Assembly (NCBI RefSeq): GCF_019904235.1
Contig: NZ_CP063202.1
Span: forward strand, 1,240,001-1,304,000
Length of the DNA: 64,000 nt
Direction: 5' to 3'
DNA from: Erythrobacter sp. SCSIO 43205
GTDB lineage: Bacteria; Pseudomonadota; Alphaproteobacteria; Sphingomonadales; Sphingomonadaceae
Part shown: in pieces, positions 54,004 to 62,673 of the stretch
Layout of the letters: each line of letters starts with the position of its first letter
Position numbering within the stretch: position 1 is the first letter of the stretch
Made by a program: the position numbers and the translations under genes
Notes under the pieces: generated by a model
Seen by the model: the letters and a program-made list of their open reading frames with translations, nothing else
The model's database searches: none
Told to the model about the DNA's origin: nothing

Positions 54004-55227
54004 CTACTCTGGGCGATCCGAGCGAAGTGTAGCGCCTTGTTTGATTGTTTCACACACGATAGCGGCAATCTCAAGGGCCTGCGCTTCGTCCGAGAAGCGC
54101 CCGAAGCTGAAACGGACGCATTCACCTGCCTGTTCGCGGCTCAGTCCCATGGCGAGAAGCACATGGGACGGCTCGATCGAACCGCTCGAACAGGCCGCTT
54201 GCGTCGACGCCGCCACTTGCGCTTGCAATTGTCCAAGAAGGTCCGCTGAGGAGATTCCCGGAAATCGCATCAGGGCGTTTCCTGGATGGCGCGGGCCGCG
54301 CGGGCCGATAAGCTCTCCCACACCATTTTGTCCGATCGCGCCGACAAAAGCATCGCGGATCGCTCCGATCCGCTCACGCTCGTCCTGATAGGCGTCGAGG
54401 ACGAGCCTACAGGCTTCTCCGAAGCCGACGCAAAGCTCGGTCGGGACGGTGCCGCCGCGCCTTCCATCCTGCTGACCCGCACCGCGAAAGAGCGGTCGAA
54501 CCAAATCACGCAGGGGGTCTGCCACGACAAATGCGCCGATCCCCTTCGGCCCATAAAGCTTGTGCGAAGAGAGCGTCGCACATCCTAATCTGGCACTCTC
54601 CATCGTAAGCGTGCACGCAAGAGGAGCTTGCGCTAGATCAGCGTGGAAGATCGCACCCTTATCTGTAGCGATCTTGCCGATTGCCTCGAGATCGGCGATC
54701 GCACCATTCTCGTTGTTGACGCCCACGACGGAAATCATTGCGGTGCGATCCGACACGAGCTCTTCGCATCTCGCGGTATCAGGAGCCCCGTCCCTATCCA
54801 ACGGAATTTCCACAATATTCAGAGCACTTTCCAGCGCCGCTTGTCGCAGCGATCCGTGGTCACCTTCGGATATCACGAGCGTATCGCGCTCAGACCGACG
54901 ACTGACATGGATGGCCATCGCGATGGCCATCGCATTGGCTTCGCTCGCACCGGAAGTGAAAATGACTTCTTCGCCTTCGGCGCCGACCAAGGCCGCAATT
55001 CGCTCGGCTGACTGATTGATCGCCTGCGCGGCGCGCCATCCGAGGACATGGTCTTGTGAATGTGGATTGGCGAAGAGATCCCGCATGGCCTCGGTCATCG
55101 CAGAGATCACGCGCGGATCGGTCGGTGTTGCCGCCTGATAGTCGGCATAAATCGTACCATCGACGCGAATTGCCTCTCTCCCTACTGGACGGTTCCTCCA
55201 GTCTTTCCTATAGCCCGATTGGCGCAC
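54004..55227 (-). CDS. sspA: Cysteine desulfurase, SspA/DndA-like
   Basis: This PLP enzyme would take sulfur from cysteine and pass it to the phosphorothioation machinery. The 407-residue fold-type I protein has the PLP lysine K223 (SSHKLYGPKG), H124 (EGDHGS, in place of the usual double-His), and the catalytic C346 in QAACSSGS. It faces away from the DUF4007 gene with only 16 bases between starts, like the divergent dndA of Dnd clusters. The start is a GTG; the true start may be slightly internal since the first 22 residues are not family-like. Confidence 0.85.
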   Translation of the reverse strand: MRQSGYRKDWRNRPVGREAIRVDGTIYADYQAATPTDPRVISAMTEAMRDLFANPHSQDHVLGWRAAQAINQSAERIAALVGAEGEEVIFTSGASEANAMAIAMAIHVSRRSERDTLVISEGDHGSLRQAALESALNIVEIPLDRDGAPDTARCEELVSDRTAMISVVGVNNENGAIADLEAIGKIATDKGAIFHADLAQAPLACTLTMESARLGCATLSSHKLYGPKGIGAFVVADPLRDLVRPLFRGAGQQDGRRGGTVPTELCVGFGEACRLVLDAYQDERERIGAIRDAFVGAIGQNGVGELIGPRGPRHPGNALMRFPGISSADLLGQLQAQVAASTQAACSSGSIEPSHVLLAMGLSREQAGECVRFSFGRFSDEAQALEIAAIVCETIKQGATLRSDRPE

Positions 55228-55243
55228 TGGTGGATAGGCCCAG

Positions 55244-56173
55244 ATGGAACATTTACAGCTACAAACCTTCAGGCAAAGCGAATATCGCCCCTGCTTTTCG
55301 GGCCACGAAACCTTCCCACTACGGCATGGTTGGTTGCAAAAGGCTTATGACTCAGTCGCGGCCTGCGAGACACCCGCCGATGGGGCGCGGCTTTTTCGTG
55401 ACAAAGAGTCGATCGCTCGGTTCGGCGTTGGCCGCAACATGGTGGCCTCGATGCGTTTCTGGGCACTCGCCACTGAAGTCATTGTCGAAACAGATGAAGG
55501 CGTGGTTCCCGGGTGGGCGGGTGACGGCCTACTCTCAACCGGTGGGAGCGATCGCTATCTTGAGGACGATGCATCGCTTTGGCTGTTGCACTGGAACATT
55601 TGCAGTTCGCCAAGGCTTACAACGCCTTATTGGCTGTTTAATGAGTTCAGTGGAGCCGCTTTCCTGCGCAAGGAACTGACTGGTGAGCTGATGCGACTTT
55701 CCAATGCGCGCCAGTGGGCGCGGGTTTCGGAGACAACGGTCGAGCGCGACCTGCAATGTCATATCCGCAACTATGCCGGGGGCCGAGGAAGCAATGAGGT
55801 AAGCGAAGCGGTGCTGGCCGAGCTAGGCCTGATCGTTCCGATGGACCGCCAACGTTCTCGGCTTGGTCGCGGAACGCAGGCTTCGCTGCCTCCAGCAGTT
55901 TTTGGATTTGCACTCGAAGAATTCTGGGACTGCATCGCCGCCGACCAGGAAACCCTGTCTTTCGAAAGCGCAGCCTATGCTGCCGGATCCCCCGGACGGG
56001 TGTTCCTGATCGAACCCGATGCGTTGCTCGGTCGACTTGAACGGCTCGAAGAAACGAGCGGCGGCTGTCTCGCTTGGTCGGAGACGGCGGGGCTACGACA
56101 GATCATCAGGCTCAAGCGGACCGATCGGGAGCAACGCATCGCCGCTTTGTTCGCGGCACTGGGGGTCACATGA
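55244..56173 (+). CDS. sspB: DUF4007 protein, SspB-like
   Basis: The 309-residue protein carries the DUF4007 hallmark FSGHETFPLRHGWLQKAY (residues 18-35) and the following RFGVGRNMVASMRFWA motif. In characterised Ssp systems SspB (DUF4007, as I recall) nicks DNA so that sulfur can be inserted into the backbone. The assignment rests on this motif plus neighbours. Its stop overlaps the start of the next gene (ATGATG). Confidence 0.82.
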   Translation: MEHLQLQTFRQSEYRPCFSGHETFPLRHGWLQKAYDSVAACETPADGARLFRDKESIARFGVGRNMVASMRFWALATEVIVETDEGVVPGWAGDGLLSTGGSDRYLEDDASLWLLHWNICSSPRLTTPYWLFNEFSGAAFLRKELTGELMRLSNARQWARVSETTVERDLQCHIRNYAGGRGSNEVSEAVLAELGLIVPMDRQRSRLGRGTQASLPPAVFGFALEEFWDCIAADQETLSFESAAYAAGSPGRVFLIEPDALLGRLERLEETSGGCLAWSETAGLRQIIRLKRTDREQRIAALFAALGVT

Positions 56174-59100
56174 TGGCGATGCGAGCACACGAGATCGTTC
56201 CGCGGTTCCGCCGTTCGATCCGGATCGATAGCGATCTGGGGTCTCGTAGCGCACTCGAAGATTTTCATTGTCCTCCGTCGTTCAGGGCCGTGCTGCGCTT
56301 CATGGCTGCCCATATCGCTGACACCGGCCAGGGAGCCTTCACGTGGACCGGCCCCTATGGCGGGGGGAAATCGAGCCTCGCCCTCGCCTTCGCCAGCCTG
56401 TTTCAATCGTCGCCTGAAGTCGTCGATGCCGCTAGCGCGCGTTTGGGCGATAAGGCAGTGAGCGAACTGACCGAAGCCATTCCAGAATTCTCCGGCACGT
56501 CCGAAGTCGCCGCACTTGTCGTTGAGCGCCGGTCGATTGCCGCGCAACTCGCCGAAGTCTTCGGGCTGGCCTCCACTGCAACGTCGCAAGAGATACTCTC
56601 TGCGATCAACCAGCGCGCCGACGAGGGCGGCGCGCTGATCGTCCTTGACGAACTTGGCAGAGGCCTTGAAGCCGCCGCCGAGGGCGACGGCGACATCCAT
56701 CTGCTGCAGGACCTCGCGGAAAGCGCCTCGCGCGCGCAGGGTCGTCTGATCGTAATCGGCATCCTTCACCAGTCTTTCGAAGAATATGCCGCTCGTCTGG
56801 AGCGGGCCACTCGTGACACTTGGGCAAAGATCCAAGGCCGCTTCGTCGATATCTCGGTCGCGATTACTATCGAGGAAACGATCGGCCTTATGGCCGAGGC
56901 CCTCGGTCATCGACGGGCCAACTCTCAACTTCGACCGCTTTGCGAAAAAGCGGTTGGCACGATGCGCCCGGAACCGAGCAAGTCGGTCGCTGCCGCGCTT
57001 TCGCAAAACCTTGCGCGCTGCCACCCGCTTCATCCGGTCACGGCGCTTTTGCTGCCGCCCCTGTCGCGGCGCAAGTTCGGGCAGAACCAGCGCAGCGTCT
57101 TCTCCTTCCTGTATTCCGCCGAACCTTTCGGCTTGCAGGATTTCGGGAAGGGCGAGCCCCATTCCGACCACTATCCGCCCGATCGGCTATGGGATTATCT
57201 CCAGGCCAATTTCGAGCCTGCCATATTGGCGTCGAGCGATGCGAAACGTTGGCTTATCGGGCAGGACGCGCTCGAGCGCTGTATGGCGCGCGGCGGTGAA
57301 CAGACCGAGTTGCGCTTACTCAAAACGATTGCGCTGCTCGACTTTCTCCAGGGGCGTTGCGGGTTGGTGGCTGACGAAGCGACGTTGTGTGTGGCGTTGG
57401 ACGAGTGTCCGGAGAAAGATGTCCGCAGCACACTTTTGCGCCTCAAGGAGCGATCTGAGGTGGTCTTCCGCCGACACGCCGGTGTATACCGAATGTATGC
57501 GGGTTCGGACTTCGATGTCGATGCGCATATAGAGGAACTTCTCGCCGGCCCGGTCAAGGTCGATCTCGAATCAATCCGCGCACTCGCTGATCTGCAGCCG
57601 GTTCTGGCCAAGCGGCACCATATCGAAACCGGCGCCATGCACTGGTTCGACGTGCGGCTGACAACGCCCGATCTCTTGGCCCAATTGCCCGAATTGGCGA
57701 GCAACTATTTTGGCGAAATCGTTCTGGTGCTCCCGGCGACAGGTTTCAACGCACAGTCGCTCGCTAAGAAGCTGCTAAGGACATCACGGGAAAGCGCGGA
57801 GCATCCGGTCGCCTATGGCCTGCTTTTGGAGGCACCCCGCATCCTTGGATGGTGCGAAGAGCTGGTCGCGCTGCAAGGAATGGAAGGCGGTTTTCCCGAA
57901 CTGCGCGGCGATCCCGTGGCTCGCCGCGAAATCGATGCCCGGATTGCCGATCTCAGGCGCGAGATCGAAACGCAGCTGGCCGCCACCCTCGAAAGCAGCG
58001 ATTGGTTCATCGCTGGCAAGCGTCATACCAAGCTAACCAAGCGCGAGCTCAATGACCAGCTATCGACCTTGGTGGCCGACCGGCTCAGCGCCGCTCCGAC
58101 GATCCGCAACGAGCTGCTCAATTGCGATGAGCCTTCTTCCAACGCTGTCAGCGCCCGCACCAAGCTGATGAAAGCGATGGTTCGCAACGAGGGCAAGGAA
58201 GCGCTGGGTTTTGGTGGAAAGAACTTCCCTGCCGAACGCGGGCTTTTCGTCTCGCTCCTCGATGATGAGGAATTGGTCGGGTCTGAAGGTTTTTCGGCGC
58301 CCGGCGAAGATCATCATTTGCACCCGCTCTGGGCGCTGGCAGATGACTTGCTGGAAAGCGCTGACGGAATGATTGATGGGGCGCAGATCCTCGACGCCTG
58401 GCAAGCCGAGCCGATCGGCCTCAAGCGTGGTCTTGGGCCCGTTTTTCTGGTCGCATATATCCTCAGCAGACGGGACCGGGTCGCGAGCTATTGCGATGGC
58501 CTGTTTCAGGCACAATTCAATGATCTGTGCGTGGAATTTCTCGCCCGCGACCCATCCGATATCGGATTGCGGCGGATCGAACTGGACGGCTTCATCGGTG
58601 CGACACTCGCAGCGCTTGCGGGCCTCATACAACTCGAAGGTGTCAATAGCCCGCTCGCTGTCGCGCGGGCGATCGTCGAAGACTATGATCGCCTGGTGCC
58701 GTGGACCAAGCGGACGCAGGCTCTGAGCGCGCAGGCTCTCAAATTGCGCGAGACGCTAAAGCGTGCGAGCGACCCCAACAAGCTTCTCTTCGACGATCTG
58801 CCAGGTATAGCGGCCGAAACAGGCCACGAGGTTCCGGACGCTGCGGCGACGGCGCGCCTTGTCCGGGACCTTATGGCTGAGTTGCGCGCCGCCTATCCCA
58901 AGGTGCTCGCGGGCCTTAAGGAACTTTTGCTGCGCGAACTCGACGTGCGGGGCGAGGATGAGGAGGCGTACGCTCAATTGCGCGCGCGTGCAGAGAATGT
59001 GCGGCAGATCGCTGGTGACCTGCGGCTCGAGGCTTTCGTGGGCAGGTTAAGCCAGTTTCATGGCACACGCGAGGATGTCGAGGGTCTCGCTGCGATCGCG

Positions 59101-59457
59101 GCAGACAAGCTGCCGCGAGACTGGAACGACACCGATCGCCAGCGAGCCGGGCTGGGCATCGCCGAACTTTCCGCAAAATTTCTTCGCATCGAGGCGCTCG
59201 CGCATGTCAACGGGAAGCCGGACAAACGCCGCGCACTTGCGTTGATCGTGCAGAATGAGGATCGCACCTCGCCGATCGTGGGCGAGTATCAGGTCGCCGA
59301 GGCCGACTTCAGCAATGTTGCAGCGCTTGTACGGACTGTCGAAAAAGCCTTGCTGGAAAGCGATTGCGGGCGCCGCGAGGTCATCCTTGCCGCGCTGGCC
59401 GAAGTGACCTCGAAGTATCTCGACGAGAGCGACCCTCGTGTGAGGCTGAAAGCGTGA
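56170..59457 (+). CDS. sspC: Large P-loop ATPase, SspC-like
   Basis: The 1095-residue protein has an N-terminal ATPase module with Walker A GPYGGGKSS (61-69), Walker B ALIVLDELGRG (about 155-165) and a sensor-like LIVIGILHQSF segment near 195. The rest is large, mostly helical and without recognised domains. In Ssp systems SspC is the ATPase working with SspB and SspD in phosphorothioate insertion; the match is by position, size and motif. The ATG at 56170 overlaps the sspB stop, and the gene overlaps sspD by 4 bases (GTGA). Confidence 0.75.
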   Translation: MMAMRAHEIVPRFRRSIRIDSDLGSRSALEDFHCPPSFRAVLRFMAAHIADTGQGAFTWTGPYGGGKSSLALAFASLFQSSPEVVDAASARLGDKAVSELTEAIPEFSGTSEVAALVVERRSIAAQLAEVFGLASTATSQEILSAINQRADEGGALIVLDELGRGLEAAAEGDGDIHLLQDLAESASRAQGRLIVIGILHQSFEEYAARLERATRDTWAKIQGRFVDISVAITIEETIGLMAEALGHRRANSQLRPLCEKAVGTMRPEPSKSVAAALSQNLARCHPLHPVTALLLPPLSRRKFGQNQRSVFSFLYSAEPFGLQDFGKGEPHSDHYPPDRLWDYLQANFEPAILASSDAKRWLIGQDALERCMARGGEQTELRLLKTIALLDFLQGRCGLVADEATLCVALDECPEKDVRSTLLRLKERSEVVFRRHAGVYRMYAGSDFDVDAHIEELLAGPVKVDLESIRALADLQPVLAKRHHIETGAMHWFDVRLTTPDLLAQLPELASNYFGEIVLVLPATGFNAQSLAKKLLRTSRESAEHPVAYGLLLEAPRILGWCEELVALQGMEGGFPELRGDPVARREIDARIADLRREIETQLAATLESSDWFIAGKRHTKLTKRELNDQLSTLVADRLSAAPTIRNELLNCDEPSSNAVSARTKLMKAMVRNEGKEALGFGGKNFPAERGLFVSLLDDEELVGSEGFSAPGEDHHLHPLWALADDLLESADGMIDGAQILDAWQAEPIGLKRGLGPVFLVAYILSRRDRVASYCDGLFQAQFNDLCVEFLARDPSDIGLRRIELDGFIGATLAALAGLIQLEGVNSPLAVARAIVEDYDRLVPWTKRTQALSAQALKLRETLKRASDPNKLLFDDLPGIAAETGHEVPDAAATARLVRDLMAELRAAYPKVLAGLKELLLRELDVRGEDEEAYAQLRARAENVRQIAGDLRLEAFVGRLSQFHGTREDVEGLAAIAADKLPRDWNDTDRQRAGLGIAELSAKFLRIEALAHVNGKPDKRRALALIVQNEDRTSPIVGEYQVAEADFSNVAALVRTVEKALLESDCGRREVILAALAEVTSKYLDESDPRVRLKA

Positions 59458-60287
59458 GCACGACACGGCATGTTCTGGGTCTTTCCGGAGGGCGCGACAG
59501 TGCGGCGCTTGCCATCCACATGCGCCAGCGCCATCCTGATATCGACGTCGACTATTTCTTCACAGACACCGGCAAGGAACTGCCGGAAGTCTACGAATAT
59601 CTGACAAGGCTCGAGGGGTATCTGGGCAAGGCCATTCTGCGTCTCAACCCGGACCGGGATTTCGATTTCTGGTTGAAAACCTACAAGACCTACCTGCCCT
59701 CGCCGCAGTCCCGATGGTGCACGCGACAGCTGAAACTGCGGCCCTTCGAACAATGGGTACGTCCGTTTCTCGATCAGGGCGATACCGTGATTTCCTATGT
59801 CGCAATCCGGAGCGACGAGGAATATCGTGAAGGGTACCAGTCCCGCCGGGACCGTTTGATGACGCGGCTTCCCTTCAAAGAGGCCGGTATAGACAAGGCC
59901 GCGGTAATCGACCTCCTTGAAGGCAGTGGTCTTGGTCTTCCACGCTATTATGACTGGCGCACTCGCAGCGGATGCACGTTCTGTTTCTTTCAGCAGAAGA
60001 TCGAATGGGTGAGATTGAGAGAGAGGCATCCCGAAGCGTTCGAAGAAGCCAAGAGATATGAGAAAAGTGCACTCGAGCATGGCTCACCCTTCACTTGGAG
60101 CCACGGTGAATCCTTGGCGGAGCTCGAACGCGATGAACGCCGGGATCAGATCCGCAAAGATCATGCAGCGCGGATCGAGCGCGCACAGCGGCGTGCGCGC
60201 ATGAACCCGCTGCGTCCCGACAGTGCGATCGATGTCGATGATCTGTATCCTGGCGGCGCCAAGGCCTGCCTGACCTGCCACAAGTAA
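59454..60287 (+). CDS. sspD: PAPS-reductase-family ATP pyrophosphatase, SspD/DndC-like
   Basis: The 277-residue protein has the PP-loop SGGRDS (11-16), the RWCTRQLK block (C89) and two CxxC pairs (C174/C177 and C272/C275) that could hold an iron-sulfur cluster. DndC and SspD use ATP to activate the DNA backbone for sulfur transfer. The start is a GTG at 59454 overlapping the sspC stop; an upstream frame to 59364 lies within sspC. Confidence 0.85.
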   Translation: MSTTRHVLGLSGGRDSAALAIHMRQRHPDIDVDYFFTDTGKELPEVYEYLTRLEGYLGKAILRLNPDRDFDFWLKTYKTYLPSPQSRWCTRQLKLRPFEQWVRPFLDQGDTVISYVAIRSDEEYREGYQSRRDRLMTRLPFKEAGIDKAAVIDLLEGSGLGLPRYYDWRTRSGCTFCFFQQKIEWVRLRERHPEAFEEAKRYEKSALEHGSPFTWSHGESLAELERDERRDQIRKDHAARIERAQRRARMNPLRPDSAIDVDDLYPGGAKACLTCHK

Positions 60288-60322
60288 TGACAAGCCCGAT
60301 AATTCATGCGTAAGAGCAATTG

Positions 60323-62665
60323 ATGTTCAAAGTTACCGCCCGCGCAGTATTGGAATTGGGCTCCGAACTTATCAGTTCGGACATCATCGCGTTTTACGAG
60401 TTGATTAAGAACGGCTTCGATGCCGGCACCAAACGGGGCGTTGAGATCGATTTCCATGTCGTTCTGGGCCGTCGCGCAATGCGGGAGTTCCAACGCCAAC
60501 TCGAAGACGCGGGCGCTGACATCGAGAAGATCCGCAAGGATATCGAGAAGGCTCTCAATGCTGATGCTGCCATGCTGCACGCCAAAGCCGTCGAGGATTT
60601 ACAAGATTGCGCGACAGCAAGCGATCTTCGGGACGCGCTCGAGACAATCTATGCGCGCAATTCGATCGTTGTCGCCGATACCGGCGAGGGAATGTCACTT
60701 GACGATCTCGAACGCGTCTTTCTCGTTATCGGAACGCCGTCTCGAAAGAAGGCGGTACAGGAGGTGGTCGACAAGAAAGAAGGCAAAAGCCCTTATCTCG
60801 GCGAGAAAGGTATCGGGCGCCTTTCGGCCATGCGGCTCGGCGAACGGCTCGAGGTTGAATCGGCCCGGCAAAGCGATACCCATTTCAATGTTCTCGATAT
60901 TGATTGGCGACAGTTCGCCGAACTCGATGCGATGCTCGAAGACATCGAGGTTGTCCCGCACAAGGGAGACGCCAAGCCAGACGACACCTGGTCCGGAACG
61001 CGGCTAACCATCGGGAGCCTGAGCTCCGACTGGACCAGGGACAAGATTCAGCTTCTCGCCAACGACGAGTTTTCAATGCTGACCGCCCCGATGACGGGGC
61101 GCCGCGCACGCAAACGCATCGTCCTGCGCTGGAACGGCGAGCGCATCAAAATACCCGCGCTTGACTCGGAGCTGCTGGAGGAAGCGCACGCCAGCATAAA
61201 AGGCCGGTATGAGATCGACGATCGCAAGCCGCGCCTCACGCTCGATATCGTTATTCGCAAGCTGGGTTTCGACCATCCCGTGATCGAGGAAACCAAGATC
61301 TACGAAGGCGCGGACCTCTACGGGCCGATCGCTGGCAAGGATACCGGAATCGAAAGCGGCGCTCTTGAATCGGTCGGCGAGTTCGATTTCGAAGCGCATT
61401 GGTACAACCGTCGACGTATCAAGGGAAATGACAAGCATACAGCCACCGAGATCAAGGACTTCCATCGGCAGTGGACAGGCATCCGCCTGTATCGCGATGG
61501 CTTCCGGGTCTATCCGTATGGCAGCGAAGAGGACGACTGGCTCGGCCTCGATCGCAAAGCCCTCATGGCCAAGGGATATCTGCTCAACAAGATCCAGCTG
61601 ATCGGACAGGTCGATATCGGCCGGGTCGCCAATCCGGAGCTGGTCGACCAGACCAACCGTGAAGGGTTGCGCGTCACCCCGGAATACGAGACGCTGCTCG
61701 AGGTCATCCGCTTCAGCATTCAGGACCAGCTGCGCAAGCGCATGCTCAAGGTTGAGCAGGAGTTCAAAGCCAAGCGGGAGAAATTCGAGCCCGCGAAGAC
61801 CGAAATCAAGGAACTGGAAAAGCGGGCGAAGACATCGATCGACCTGCTGCGCAAAACGGCTTCGAATGAAGAGCGCGAAACCATCGACAGGCTGCAGATG
61901 ACGCTTTTCGAGGTCTCCGATTTTGCGCGGCGCGCGCAGCGCCGGATCGAAGAGGTCGAGAACGACGCACAGCAAATGCTCGACATGGCGGGGATCGGCC
62001 TCATGGTCGAGATTGTCGCACACGAACTGGCGCGCACATCGGAAGATGCGCTCGACAACCTCAATGCATTGCGGGCGAAATCCGTCCCTGAAGATGTCAG
62101 AACCAGAATCGAAAGCCTGCGATCGGCCATGAAAAGCATCTCGAAAAGGCTCCGGGTTCTCGACCCGCTTAGCGTATCGGGACGGCAGGCGCCCGAACGG
62201 TTCGCGCTTGACGAACTCATTCGCGAAACGCTCGACGCGCATGAAACCCAGTTCGCGCGCCACGATATCTCGGTCGACATCGAGCTGGGCGACGCGCCAG
62301 TTCGGATCAAGGCGGTCAAAGGGATGGTCGTCCAGGTTCTGGAGAACCTGATTTCGAATTCGGTCTACTGGCTCGACCTTGAGAAACAGCAAAGTGCTGA
62401 ATTTGCCCCAAAGATTTCGATCAGTCTCGATGACCTGACATCGACGATCTATTTCAAGGACAATGGGCCCGGCATTCATCCTGCCAATGCAGAGGACATT
62501 TTCGATATGTTCTTCTCGCTCAAGGAGACGCGAAAACGTCGGGGCCTTGGCCTCTACATCGCGCGCAAGTGTGCGACATTCAACGGCGGCGCGCTTGAAC
62601 TCGACCTCGAAGAGGAGAACCCAAATGGCCGATACAACCGATTTATATATACTGTGACTTCATAG
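60323..62665 (+). CDS. Protein with two GHKL ATPase domains and histidine-kinase-like core
   Basis: The 780-residue protein begins with an HSP90/MutL/MORC-like ATPase: N box ELIKNGFD (26-33), DTGEGM (119-124) and GEKGIGRLSAM (160-170). A middle region of unknown fold leads to a coiled coil and a HisKA-like helix with H567 in VAHELART. A second GHKL domain of histidine-kinase type follows, with N box VLENLISNS, DNGPGI and RRGLGLYIA. It lies 35 bases after sspD on the same strand. Two ATPase domains in one protein beside Ssp genes suggest a sensor-kinase-like partner; this is inference, and autophosphorylation is unproven. Confidence 0.8.
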   Translation: MFKVTARAVLELGSELISSDIIAFYELIKNGFDAGTKRGVEIDFHVVLGRRAMREFQRQLEDAGADIEKIRKDIEKALNADAAMLHAKAVEDLQDCATASDLRDALETIYARNSIVVADTGEGMSLDDLERVFLVIGTPSRKKAVQEVVDKKEGKSPYLGEKGIGRLSAMRLGERLEVESARQSDTHFNVLDIDWRQFAELDAMLEDIEVVPHKGDAKPDDTWSGTRLTIGSLSSDWTRDKIQLLANDEFSMLTAPMTGRRARKRIVLRWNGERIKIPALDSELLEEAHASIKGRYEIDDRKPRLTLDIVIRKLGFDHPVIEETKIYEGADLYGPIAGKDTGIESGALESVGEFDFEAHWYNRRRIKGNDKHTATEIKDFHRQWTGIRLYRDGFRVYPYGSEEDDWLGLDRKALMAKGYLLNKIQLIGQVDIGRVANPELVDQTNREGLRVTPEYETLLEVIRFSIQDQLRKRMLKVEQEFKAKREKFEPAKTEIKELEKRAKTSIDLLRKTASNEERETIDRLQMTLFEVSDFARRAQRRIEEVENDAQQMLDMAGIGLMVEIVAHELARTSEDALDNLNALRAKSVPEDVRTRIESLRSAMKSISKRLRVLDPLSVSGRQAPERFALDELIRETLDAHETQFARHDISVDIELGDAPVRIKAVKGMVVQVLENLISNSVYWLDLEKQQSAEFAPKISISLDDLTSTIYFKDNGPGIHPANAEDIFDMFFSLKETRKRRGLGLYIARKCATFNGGALELDLEEENPNGRYNRFIYTVTS

Positions 62666-62673
62666 CGCACATC

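Noticed and set aside
55975..57171. 398-codon open frame on the minus strand
   Set aside because: It is antisense to the DUF4007 and SspC-like genes, both supported by motifs and coupled starts.
61073..62479. 468-codon open frame on the minus strand
   Set aside because: It is antisense to the well-supported double-GHKL gene and has no recognisable motif or ribosome site context.
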